Source: Caryophanales bacterium (lineage in GTDB: Bacteria > Bacillota > Bacilli > Paenibacillales > CANHCR01). Taken from it: a stretch of DNA of 59,331 nt. The notes below the pieces were generated by a model. The model searched no databases, was not told where the DNA came from, and worked only from the letters and a program-made list of their open reading frames with translations. The stretch spans positions 1-59,331 of the forward strand of contig CANHCR010000012.1 in assembly GCA_947459205.1 (NCBI GenBank), read 5' to 3'. Both the position numbers and the translations under genes were made by a program. Every line of letters starts with the position of its first letter. Within the stretch, counting starts at the first letter, position 1. This document shows positions 8,888 to 17,500 of the stretch, piece by piece.

Positions 8888-9510
8888 TACTGCTCACCTT
8901 CTCTCTCTATTCTCTCTTCCACAACATCTCCAGGTCCGCGGTAGACGCCTTGCATGAGCATGTACACACCCGAACCGGTCCAATAGAAATAATGCAATTC
9001 GTAGCGTCGATCGCTGTGTCCGTGTCCATCATCGTCACGCTTCACCAACTTCACGCTATTTTTCACATCGAGAATACCGCCGCCGCCCCAATATGTGCCG
9101 ATTCTCGTCACCTGTCCGTCCTGTACGATATAGTCTTGGCCCGTCTCGAAGGCACCGACCACCTTGAACATTTGCACGCCCATTTTTGCAAACACCTCAT
9201 CAGGCGTCGTCTCCTCAAGCGGGTAGTCGATCGCAGGCAAAATTTGCGAATCAGACGCCAACAGATGCGCGCGAATCAACACGGTCGCTGCCTCAAGCGA
9301 AATCCGCTCATCGCGGTCACTGCGCTCGTCGCGGTCACTGATCTCGTCGCGGTCACTGATCTCGTCACGGTCACCGTACTCCACTCGTCCATCGCTCTTG
9401 CCACATGCCTGCTCGCTTTTCAGTTGATCAGCCCGCATCTCATAGCCAAACCAGCCACCCGCGAGCGCAACGACCAACACTACACACGTCCAAATTATCG
9501 GTCGGCTCAT
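8887..9510 (-). CDS. Unrecognised membrane-anchored protein with SDRDE repeats
   Basis: A 207-residue protein of unknown family. A single N-terminal membrane anchor or uncleaved signal lies at residues about 5-24 (IIWTCVVLVVALAGGWFGY). A highly charged tract of four six-residue SDRDE(I/R) repeats follows at about 46-70. The C-terminal domain of about 130 residues has an alternating hydrophobic, beta-rich look (YIVQDGQVTRIG, YELHYFYWTGSGVY). The start is a four-base ATGA overlap with the upstream gene and the end overlaps the SDR start, so all three genes form one coupled operon. It is likely an extracytoplasmic domain; no function is claimed. Confidence 0.6.
   Translation of the reverse strand: MSRPIIWTCVVLVVALAGGWFGYEMRADQLKSEQACGKSDGRVEYGDRDEISDRDEISDRDERSDRDERISLEAATVLIRAHLLASDSQILPAIDYPLEETTPDEVFAKMGVQMFKVVGAFETGQDYIVQDGQVTRIGTYWGGGGILDVKNSVKLVKRDDDGHGHSDRRYELHYFYWTGSGVYMLMQGVYRGPGDVVEERIEREGEQ
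9307..9378 (-). repeat. 18-bp tandem repeat coding SDRDE units
   Basis: Four units of an 18-base repeat (9307-9324, 9325-9342, 9343-9360, 9361-9378). The two central copies are identical and the outer ones have small changes. They encode the charged SDRDE(I/R) tract after the membrane anchor of the 207-residue protein. Confidence 0.85.
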
Positions 9511-10427
9511 CGGATCATTAACTTCATTCGATAGACTTTGGCATCATTCAGCATCACCATCGTATCCCCCCGAAACGCACGATAGAGCGGCGGCGGATTG
9601 AGCACTTCGTCATTTTCATCCAAAAAGCGCCAATCTTCGACATGTTCAAAGCCGGACTCGCGTTGGTCCTGCATGAGCGCAAATTTGCCGCCATCGAACA
9701 CGTTTTTTTCATACAAAAACATGCCGCCAGCGAACAGGAAATTGCCCGCCCCTTTGATGCCTGCCGGATGCGCCACCATCCGCTTGCCTGTGCAGCGAAC
9801 GAGCTCATAGTCGGAGTAGTAGTAAAAATAGGCTTGGTCGTCGCTCACTACGTTGAGGCCGAGGCAGTCGTCAATCAACTGCTGCTCGTTATGGCGCACC
9901 AAATTTCCATAAGAATCAAACACGCACAACCCATGCGAGCCGATTGGTTTGCGCCAGCCGTAGTTGCCGTACACCCCTTCATCGGTGTAAGCCACCCAAA
10001 TGTTGCCGCTCTTCGTCGTTTGCACGCGACGTATGCCGTCGCCGAGCAGCAGATGCCGGACCGGCCGCGCATAGTTGTCAAAAATAACGCCGTTGCGGTC
10101 GAAGTTGGACTTGCCGCGATATCGGGCGCGAGCACCAACCAACAAAAAATGAACGTCATCGATCGGCTGCACGAAATGAAAGTTGTATTTCTGATCATGC
10201 AAGTCGATTTCCGCGGCGCTGTCCACGGTCAAGCGAATCACTTTGTACGTGTGATTGATCCGCGTCACGGTCGCTTCGAAACCGTCGCGCAACTTACCCG
10301 GCACACGGTCGACAAGCAACAAATAGATGGCACCGTCAAAACCAAGCGAAACACTGACAAATTTGAAGCCTGATACGCTGCTGGAAAAGTCTGCGATTGG
10401 CTGCAACGTTATTTCTTTCACGTTCAT
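9507..10427 (-). CDS. Unrecognised beta-propeller-like protein, first gene of the SDR operon
   Basis: A 306-residue protein with no signal peptide or membrane segment. Its pattern of short repeated strands (GFDGAIYLLLVDRV, SGNIWVAYTDEGVYGNYGW, GLCVFDSYGNLVRH) resembles an irregular beta-propeller, including the IWVAYTDEG sort of blade seen in two-component-regulator-type propellers. No catalytic residues are recognised. It heads an operon with the membrane-anchored SDRDE protein (four-base overlap) and the SDR. It is divergent from the SMR transporter at 10527, so the 99-base gap must hold both promoters. Confidence 0.55.
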   Translation of the reverse strand: MNVKEITLQPIADFSSSVSGFKFVSVSLGFDGAIYLLLVDRVPGKLRDGFEATVTRINHTYKVIRLTVDSAAEIDLHDQKYNFHFVQPIDDVHFLLVGARARYRGKSNFDRNGVIFDNYARPVRHLLLGDGIRRVQTTKSGNIWVAYTDEGVYGNYGWRKPIGSHGLCVFDSYGNLVRHNEQQLIDDCLGLNVVSDDQAYFYYYSDYELVRCTGKRMVAHPAGIKGAGNFLFAGGMFLYEKNVFDGGKFALMQDQRESGFEHVEDWRFLDENDEVLNPPPLYRAFRGDTMVMLNDAKVYRMKLMIR

Positions 10428-10462
10428 TACACTCCCAGTTCATCGAAATCGATTCTGTTGCA

Positions 10463-10494
10463 TTGTAACATAAATCGGTGCTTTGATGTATAAT
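10463..10494 (+). promoter_or_regulatory. Candidate sigma-A promoter for the SMR-response regulator genes
   Basis: A consensus TATAAT lies at 10489-10494, 33 bases before the ATG at 10527. Upstream, TTGTAA (10463-10468) is a -35-like element with long spacing (20). The -10 is convincing; the -35 is weak. Confidence 0.45.
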
Positions 10495-10526
10495 TAAGAT
10501 GCATCATCTACAAAGGAGCGACGCAT

Positions 10527-10847
10527 ATGTACTGGCTGTATTTGATTTTGGCGATTGCACTCGAAGTCGCTGGCACAACCTCGATGAAACTGTCGCAAGG
10601 CTTTACGAAACTGCTGCCGTCGATCGCGATGTTCGTTTTTTATATCGGCAGTTTGTCGTTCCTCGCACTGGCACTGAAAAAGATCGAAGTCGGCACGGCT
10701 TATGCGCTTTGGTCAGGCATCGGCACAGCGGCCATCGTCATTATCGGTATCGCTGTGTTTTCCGAGGGAATGTCGACGATGAAGTTAATCTCGATTGGAC
10801 TGATCATCGCCGGCGTCGTCGGCCTGCGACTTTCCGGATCGGCTTAA
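10527..10847 (+). CDS. Small multidrug resistance (SMR) family transporter
   Basis: A 106-residue protein with four membrane helices, the usual SMR length. The essential membrane-embedded glutamate is present at Glu13 in the family motif LEVAGTTSMKLS. The second conserved block (VGTAYALWSGIGTA) and the C-terminal helix (SIGLIIAGVVGLRL) also match EmrE/QacE-type proteins. These are proton-coupled antiporters for quaternary cations or, in the Gdx branch, guanidinium; the branch cannot be decided by eye. The ribosome binding site AAAGGAGCG precedes the ATG. The stop codon overlaps the ribosome binding site of the response regulator, so the two are likely co-transcribed and the regulator may control drug or cation export. 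Confidence 0.9.
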   Translation: MYWLYLILAIALEVAGTTSMKLSQGFTKLLPSIAMFVFYIGSLSFLALALKKIEVGTAYALWSGIGTAAIVIIGIAVFSEGMSTMKLISIGLIIAGVVGLRLSGSA

Positions 10848-10862
10848 GGAGGATTTTTTCTG

Positions 10863-11528
10863 ATGGACAAGATGAACATTTTAATCGTCGACGATGAAAA
10901 ATCGGTGCTCTCCGGACTCGAATTTATGATCAATGCGGAGCCGGACATGCGTGTGCTCGACATCGCCACCAACGGCAAGCGTGCGCTCGACAAAATTTCG
11001 CTCCATCGACCCGACCTCGTCATCCTCGACATCCAAATGCCGGTGATGAATGGCATCGACTGCATCATCCGCATTCGCGAAATGGACGAGCAACTGCCGA
11101 TTCTCATTTTGACGACGTTCAATGAGACTGACTACATCGTGCGCGGCCTCGCGAACGGCGCGAATGGCTACGTGATCAAGGGGCTCGATTTTGCTTTGCT
11201 CATTCAATCGATTCGCGACGTCTATAACAACCGCTTCGTCTTGCCGTCGCAGGTGGCCATCAAGTTGTCGCAATACTTATTACAGAAACGGAATACGTTC
11301 CCTGTGCGCAGCGAACAGGACTTTCGCTTTCCACCGGGCGTTTTCAGCAAAAAAGAGCAGCAAATGCTGATGTTGCTCCAGACCCGACAACCGCTCAAGG
11401 ATATTGCCGATAGTCTGCTATTGAGCGAGGGCACCCTTCGCAACTATTTGTCCAAGCTATATGTCAAACTGAACGTCAGCAATCGCAATGAGGCGATTCG
11501 CGAGATTCAAACATACGTTATTCGCTGA
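10863..11528 (+). CDS. NarL/LuxR-type response regulator
   Basis: A 221-residue protein. The receiver domain (residues 1 to about 120) has the acidic pair Asp10-Asp11, phospho-acceptor Asp56 (LVILDIQMP), Thr84 and Lys106. A spacer follows, then a C-terminal LuxR-type helix-turn-helix at about 155-221 (FSKKEQQMLMLL...LKDIADSLLLSEGTLRNYLSKLYVKL). It is placed 15 bases behind the SMR gene with an AGGAGGA site. Its last 11 bases overlap the last 11 bases of the convergent histidine kinase gene at 11518, the likely partner. Target genes are not known; the SMR gene is the obvious candidate. Confidence 0.9.
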   Translation: MDKMNILIVDDEKSVLSGLEFMINAEPDMRVLDIATNGKRALDKISLHRPDLVILDIQMPVMNGIDCIIRIREMDEQLPILILTTFNETDYIVRGLANGANGYVIKGLDFALLIQSIRDVYNNRFVLPSQVAIKLSQYLLQKRNTFPVRSEQDFRFPPGVFSKKEQQMLMLLQTRQPLKDIADSLLLSEGTLRNYLSKLYVKLNVSNRNEAIREIQTYVIR

Positions 11529-13560
11529 GCAGCGGCAAAGAGAAACCGAACGTGCTGCCCTGCCCAAGCTGGCTGCGCACGCTAACTTTGCCGTCATGCT
11601 GCTCGACGATCTCTTTGACGATGGCGAGACCGAGCCCCACCCCTTTGCTATATTCGGCCCCTTTGTAAAAGCGCTCAAAAATGTGCGGCAATTCCGCATC
11701 GGGAATGCCTCGCCCTTGGTCGCTCATTTCGAACACCACCTCACCCTCCCGCACGAACCATTCGACAAAAATCGAACACGGTTCCTCATCGCTAAATTTG
11801 ATAGCGTTGTCCAAAAAATTTTGCACGACACGCGCAATCCCTAGCGGATCGACGCTGACTTTGAGATCTGTTAGCTGCTCGACTCGGCCGTATTGAAGTC
11901 TTACTTGCTGCCATTCCTCTTTTTCCTGAAGAACCGTCTGAATCTGCTGCCACAATTCGCCGACGCTGAACTGTTGTAACTGAATGAGCATTCGCTTGCG
12001 CTCGAAGCCCGTCACATCGAACAAATCCTGTACGAGTTGTTTCATGTATGCGAGATTGGAATGTAAAATGTTATACACTTTGGTCTGCTGTTCTTGACGG
12101 ATGACACCCTGTTTCAATAGCGACACATGCGTCTGCGCGCCGACGATTGGCGAGCCGAGGTCATGCGCAATATTTTCCATCAACTGCACCTGTTGTTGGT
12201 TCGATTTGACCAATTCCGTGTTCATCGCGCGCAGTTCTTCGGTGCGTTCTGCCACCTTTTCTTCAAGCGCAGAATTGACCGTTTTCAGTTCCGTGGTGAG
12301 CCGTCTGTTTTGCTCGAACAACCGCGAATAGCGATAGGAAATGATGACCGCTTGCAGCAGAAAGTAGATGAGCAGCGCAATCGAAATGAGCGGCAACGTA
12401 TCGATGACTCCGGTATAGTAAAGTATGTCGTTGGTGATGCCCGCGATGATGACGAGTACGCCAATCATATTCATATAAGCGCCGGGACGTTTGCGCAGTG
12501 CAGTGACAACGCCCAAGTAGAACGCGTAGTAAATCATAACAAGCAGTGAAATCAACCAATGGTATGCTAGCGTCGACGTGAATTGTTCTGTCTCAGTGAA
12601 CAGAAAATAGCCAATCAGCAATGCGGAATAGGCACTGTTGATGTAGAGCATCGATTTGTGCGCATCTTTGGCGTACATCGTATGGAACAGGAATGTATAA
12701 CAAACAAAGATGAGTGCTTCAGCAATATACTCGATGCGGATGACCTGTTCCCACGGCAACCATGGCATAGTAATATAAGCTAGGTACTCGCTGATCAGCA
12801 AGGTTCGCAAGGCAATCAAAGCTGTGAGAATCCCTAACCAAAGTGCGCTGTAATCAGTACGGCGCGTCAAATAGATGATCAAATGGTAGACGCTTAACAG
12901 CAGAAAAAAACTGAGGAACATTAGGTCTTGAACGGCAATTTGGCGAAACACGTCTGAGGTCAGCGCATTTGCTTGCCCGTACATCACATTGCCGACGATG
13001 CCAGCCTCGCGGAACGAGAAGTTCGACACTTGGATGATGATTTCGACGTCTCGTTCCTGCGGCGTGAAATAAAACAAGCGCATGCGTAGTGTCGGATTCT
13101 CACCTGCGCGCGAAGTGGCGACTTTGCCGAGGCCGTTCAGTTGCTTGCCGTCGATCCAAATGTTGAAGGCCGAATCGATATAGCGAAAAAAAAGCGACTG
13201 ATTTTGACCGACATGTGCTTGCGGTATGTTCAACACGAGACGATAGGTGGCATAGCCGAAGCGAGGCAGCGGGTCCCCGCCGTTCGTTTGCGGACCGAGC
13301 GTTTGCCCGCGCCATGAGCCGGGGACGTCGATATAGTCCCTGGCCGGTCTAGCCGTTGTTTGGAAGTCGCGCGGTTCGAGTAAGCGTTCCCAATAAAACT
13401 CCCACTTGCCGGCGAGCGAGACATTCTCCGTTTTCGATTCGATTTGGCCCGTTTCAAACGCTTGCACGTTTGATTGCGGTTGTATGTAAGCGTAAATAAG
13501 TTGTGCCGCGATGAGTAGCGTGACGAGCACTGTCATAGAGAATAACGTGCGTTGCTTCAA
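11518..13560 (-). CDS. 7TMR-DISM sensor histidine kinase
   Basis: A 680-residue protein. It has an N-terminal membrane helix (about 8-25), then an extracellular jelly-roll sensor domain of the 7TMR-DISM type (about 45-200, GKWEFYWERLLEP, YIDVPGSWRG). About seven helices follow (205-410), then a coiled coil, and a kinase core with phospho-acceptor His466 in NIAHDLGSP. N box NFLDNAIKF, G1 DQGRGIP, F box IFERFYKG and G2 GVGLGLAIV complete a functional ATPase domain. The sensor class often binds carbohydrates or similar ligands. The TTG start overlaps the stop codon of the NagD-like gene (TTGA), preceded by AAAGGAGA. Its 3' end overlaps the convergent response regulator. Confidence 0.88.
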   Translation of the reverse strand: MKQRTLFSMTVLVTLLIAAQLIYAYIQPQSNVQAFETGQIESKTENVSLAGKWEFYWERLLEPRDFQTTARPARDYIDVPGSWRGQTLGPQTNGGDPLPRFGYATYRLVLNIPQAHVGQNQSLFFRYIDSAFNIWIDGKQLNGLGKVATSRAGENPTLRMRLFYFTPQERDVEIIIQVSNFSFREAGIVGNVMYGQANALTSDVFRQIAVQDLMFLSFFLLLSVYHLIIYLTRRTDYSALWLGILTALIALRTLLISEYLAYITMPWLPWEQVIRIEYIAEALIFVCYTFLFHTMYAKDAHKSMLYINSAYSALLIGYFLFTETEQFTSTLAYHWLISLLVMIYYAFYLGVVTALRKRPGAYMNMIGVLVIIAGITNDILYYTGVIDTLPLISIALLIYFLLQAVIISYRYSRLFEQNRRLTTELKTVNSALEEKVAERTEELRAMNTELVKSNQQQVQLMENIAHDLGSPIVGAQTHVSLLKQGVIRQEQQTKVYNILHSNLAYMKQLVQDLFDVTGFERKRMLIQLQQFSVGELWQQIQTVLQEKEEWQQVRLQYGRVEQLTDLKVSVDPLGIARVVQNFLDNAIKFSDEEPCSIFVEWFVREGEVVFEMSDQGRGIPDAELPHIFERFYKGAEYSKGVGLGLAIVKEIVEQHDGKVSVRSQLGQGSTFGFSLPLLSE

Positions 13561-14438
13561 AGAACATCAGTCTCCTTTCGCTGACTCTGAGGGAGCCAGG
13601 CATCGGCCAACGACTGCAGGTCAGGATAGATGGCGTCGGGTGTCACGCCGCTGTCTGCCATCAAAGCATCGACATTATGGGCTTGCGCCACGCCTGTCAG
13701 CACCAACGCGGAACGACAACCGACCGCATGGGCTGCGGCGATGTCGGTGCGCAAATTGTCGCCGACCATTAACACCTCGGCGAATGAGGATACGTGCAGT
13801 TTGGCAAGCGCGTAACGCATGATGATCGGTGACGGCTTTCCGATGACGACAGGTTTCACACCCGTTGCCGCCTCAAGCATCGCGCCGATCGAGCCAGCAC
13901 CAGGCACAAACTGCTGATTCCATGGAAGGAGCAGGTCTGGGTTAGTAAGCACGAATGTCGCACCTTGCAAAATATGCTGGACGGCGCGCTTCAGTTTGTC
14001 ATACGTCAATTGGCGATCGATGCCTTGCACGACGAAATCCGGTGTATGGGTGGCCTCTTCTGAAATGAGTTCAGCGCCCGCATCGAGCAAAGCCGTGCGC
14101 ATGCCGATTTCACCGATACAGTAGACGCGCGGTGGCCGAAGCGTAGTTGCCTGCGCCGCTTGCTGCTCCGCTGACTGACGCTCGCGCCACTGCTCGCTTA
14201 CATACGTCGCTGCTGCCTGCGCCGAGTTGTACACTTCTGAAGCATGTGCTTCGATGCCAAGTTCGCATAAATGCTCGGCCACCATTTGCGGCGTGCGCGA
14301 GGAGTTGTTCGTTAAAAACAAAAATGGGATGCCGGCGAGTCGCAATCGCTGAATGAGCCGCTCCGCATATTCGATTTTGTACTGACCGTTATATAGTGTG
14401 CCGTCAAGGTCAAGAAAAACGGCTTGCAATGTGTTCAA
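13557..14438 (-). CDS. NagD/AraL-like HAD-superfamily phosphatase (subclass IIA)
   Basis: 293 residues from a TTG at 14438, preferred because AGGAGGT sits 9 bases upstream. The longer open frame to 14666 would run through the terminator of the amylase gene. HAD motif I is at residues 10-14 (DLDGT, nucleophile Asp10, acid Asp12), motif II at FLTNNSSRT, and the later motifs at GKPSPIIM and MVGDNLRTDI. The C2A-type cap fits the subclass IIA family of sugar-phosphate and p-nitrophenylphosphate phosphatases. The substrate is unknown. Its stop codon overlaps the start of the histidine kinase, so the two are co-translated. Confidence 0.85.
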   Translation of the reverse strand: MNTLQAVFLDLDGTLYNGQYKIEYAERLIQRLRLAGIPFLFLTNNSSRTPQMVAEHLCELGIEAHASEVYNSAQAAATYVSEQWRERQSAEQQAAQATTLRPPRVYCIGEIGMRTALLDAGAELISEEATHTPDFVVQGIDRQLTYDKLKRAVQHILQGATFVLTNPDLLLPWNQQFVPGAGSIGAMLEAATGVKPVVIGKPSPIIMRYALAKLHVSSFAEVLMVGDNLRTDIAAAHAVGCRSALVLTGVAQAHNVDALMADSGVTPDAIYPDLQSLADAWLPQSQRKETDVL

Positions 14439-14470
14439 TGGACGGACACCTCCTGCAATGATGATAAACG

Positions 14471-14504
14471 AAACATCCGCCGGCTGACAACCGACGGATG
14501 TTTT
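14471..14504 (-). terminator. Terminator after the GH57-GH13 amylase gene
   Basis: AAACATCCG with CGG pairs with CCG and CGGATGTTT around a loop at 14484-14490. The stem lies 35 bases past the amylase stop and also just upstream of the NagD-like start. Confidence 0.65.
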
Positions 14505-14538
14505 TGTGTGCTTGCGCACGTTGATGCTGTTGTTGCGA

Positions 14539-17500
14539 TTACGGCTTGAGGTACGGGCCGTCCGTGCCGATTTTGCCTGGCGCTTTGCCGTTCGGCAGAT
14601 CGAGCACGTAGACGCGCATGTTGCCTTGGCCGCTAACGTCCGCTCGCAGCGAACCGTTGCTGACATTTTTCACATCGCCCGTAATGGCGTCGACGTATCG
14701 TCCATTCGGGATGTTGTTGAACGTTGCACCGCCCGATACAGTGACAAGCGCGAAACTGTCGACGTTCGCATCTGTATAGCGACGTTTGAACGCCATGTAG
14801 CCGTCAATGTTATCTCGTGAATACTGACCTTTTTGCAATGCAGGAATCGCGCGACGGATTTGGTTCAGACGCATCAAATGTTTGGAAAGTGGTTTGTTGA
14901 GCGTGTTCGCCATTTCACCGGTTGCGTTCGAGTATTTCCCGAAATCGGTGGCCGTTACGTTACCTTCCAAATGTTGACCGAAGTATGCACGGCCAGTCGT
15001 CTCAAGCGGACAAGTCGGACCGCAGTCGATTTTGGCGCCCGCTTTGAACTCAATTTCACTACCGTAGTAGAGCGTCGGGATGCCGCGGAATGTCCACATC
15101 ATGCTCATGTTTTCCGCCCACGCACCGGTGCCGCCACTGTAACGAACGCTCGATTTGTCAGGACCATAGTCGTGTGAATCGACGTACACCACGTTCCATG
15201 TCGCATCGTTGTAGAAGCGATCGTCTGTGTGTTTGTTGAACGCGTTGCCGGCGTTGCTGAAGTTCATGTGCATCTGCATGTCGATGACCGCCATGCCGGA
15301 GAATTTGGAATAATCCGGCTTGCGATACGTGTTATTTTTCAACTCATGATTGTCGCTTGTCGGCTGGTTGGCCGTCCCTTGGTTCAGTTCGTACTGGTAC
15401 GCTTCGGTGGCCGCCTTCGTATCGTCTGCGCTGAACTCCTTGCGCTCTTTCCACGTATAGAACGGCGCAGAAAGTGGCGCGACACCCTTGTTCCAAACCT
15501 CATGCACGAATGAGCCTACCTCACCGAACATGAAGAAGTTGTCACCGCCGCGTTGCTTCCATGCTGGCAAATATCTGCGGTTAAACGTGTTGCGGCTGAC
15601 GTGTTTCGCCGTGTCGATCCGGAACGCATCCACACCCATGTCGATGTAGCGGTTGTATGCGTCGATCAGGTGTTTCTGAACGACGGCGTTCTCCGTATTC
15701 AAGTCTGGCAAATCTTCATGAATGGTACCGGTCTGTGAGGTTTCGTCCTCCCAGTTTTTCAACCAGTAGTCGTGGAACAAATCTTTGGAGAACAGCTGCG
15801 TGATGTTCGGTTGCAACATGCCCGGCCATTGACAGCCGTAGTTCTGACCTTCCGGACCAAAACCTGCCGGTTGTCCCCAGTTCGAACAGGTGACGCCCGC
15901 TGGTTTTTCTGATGCCCAAAGGTCGCCGTTGTAATGACTTTTGCCGGACTTCGGTTCTACGCTTACGCCGTCATAGGTGAAATTCGGGTTGAAGTCGTCA
16001 TAGTAGTTCTTCTCTTTGCCCCAGTCTTTGCGGCCGAAATATTTGACCGTTTGCAACCCAACCGCGCCGTATCTTGACGTGTGGTTGATGACGATATCTT
16101 GGATGATTTTGATGCCTTTCGAGTGTGCTGCGTTAATCAAATCTTGATAAGTCGCACCTGGCGATTCCAATCGTTTGTCGACTCGATTGAAGTCCCATGC
16201 ATGATATCCATGGTAGTCGTAATCGCTGCGATTGAGGACGATTGGCGTCATCCAAATGGCCGAAAAGCCGAGCGCCTTGATGTAGTCGAGTTTTTGGATG
16301 AGTCCTTTGAAATCGCCGCGGAACATCGGATCGTTGTTCGCTTCGTTGCCGGACTGCTTGTGGAGCGCACCGCCACGGTTGTTGCTCGGGTCACCGTCAT
16401 AAAAACGCGCCGTCATCAAGAAGTAGATGGACTCCTCGCGGAAATCACCGCTTTTGGAGGCAATCGGCGTGGTGCCGCCTGTGCCACCTGTACCGCCCGT
16501 GCCACCTGTATCGCCCGTGCCACCCGTACCGCCCGTGCCGCCTGTACCGCCCGTGCCACCTGTACCGCCCGTGCCACCTGTACCGCCCGTGCCACCTGTG
16601 CCGCCCGTGCCACCTGTACCGCCCGTGCCACCTGTGCCGCCTGTGCCACCTGTACCGCCCGTGCCACCTGTGCCGCCTGTGTCACCTGTGCCACCTGTAC
16701 CGCCTGTACCGCCCGTGCCACCTGTGCCGCCTGTGTCACCTGTGCCACCTGTGCCGCTACCCGACGAGCGCGTACTCAGCGTAGCTTTTGGTGACGCTGC
16801 CGACTTGTTGCCAGCAGCATCCACCGCACGGATAGCAAACGTATATGCTGTATTTGCCTGCAAACCACCGTTGACAAAGAATGTCTCCGCCGTGGTCGCA
16901 ATCATACTGTTGTTTCGCCAAACCTCGTAATGCTTCACACCGACATTATCTGTCGCTTTGGACCATCCAATCGTGATAGCAGTCGTTGTTCGCGACACTT
17001 GAGTCGGAGCGCTCGTTACCGAAGGGGCTGTGCGATCGACTGTCGGTTTCGTATTGCCGCCAGACGTCGATGAGCCTGACGTCGAATTTGTCGGCATCGT
17101 TTTTACGAACACTGCCTTACTCGGCGCAGACACCAAGTTCGAACTGCCGATTGCTTGCACAAAATATCTGTACCCCGTGCGAGCGACCAACTTGGAATCT
17201 GTGTAAGAATTTACTGTCACGGTTGCCACTCGAATATCGTTACGGAAAACGTGATACCTAGTCGCGCCTGTAACAGATGACCACGAGATTCGTGCGCTAG
17301 TGAGTGAAAGTTGTTTGGCCGATATGCTCGCAGGCGCTGCTGGTTTCGTCGGCAATGTCATCGCCGTTTTGATGAACACAGCATTGCTTTGCGCTGAAGT
17401 ACGGTTGTCGCTACTGACCGCTACAACATAATAACGTTGACCGACTCCCGGAATGACATTTGGATCGGTATACGCATTGACTGTAACGGAGGCAATCCGC

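Noticed and set aside
14439-14666. N-terminal extension of the NagD-like phosphatase
   Set aside because: The extension crosses the amylase terminator, is Arg/Thr-rich, and a TTG with a good AGGAGGT site marks the true start at 14438.
16427-16930. Possible CRISPR or minisatellite array
   Set aside because: The units are contiguous 9-mers without unique spacers and are fully explained by the coding of a Gly-Gly-Thr linker.
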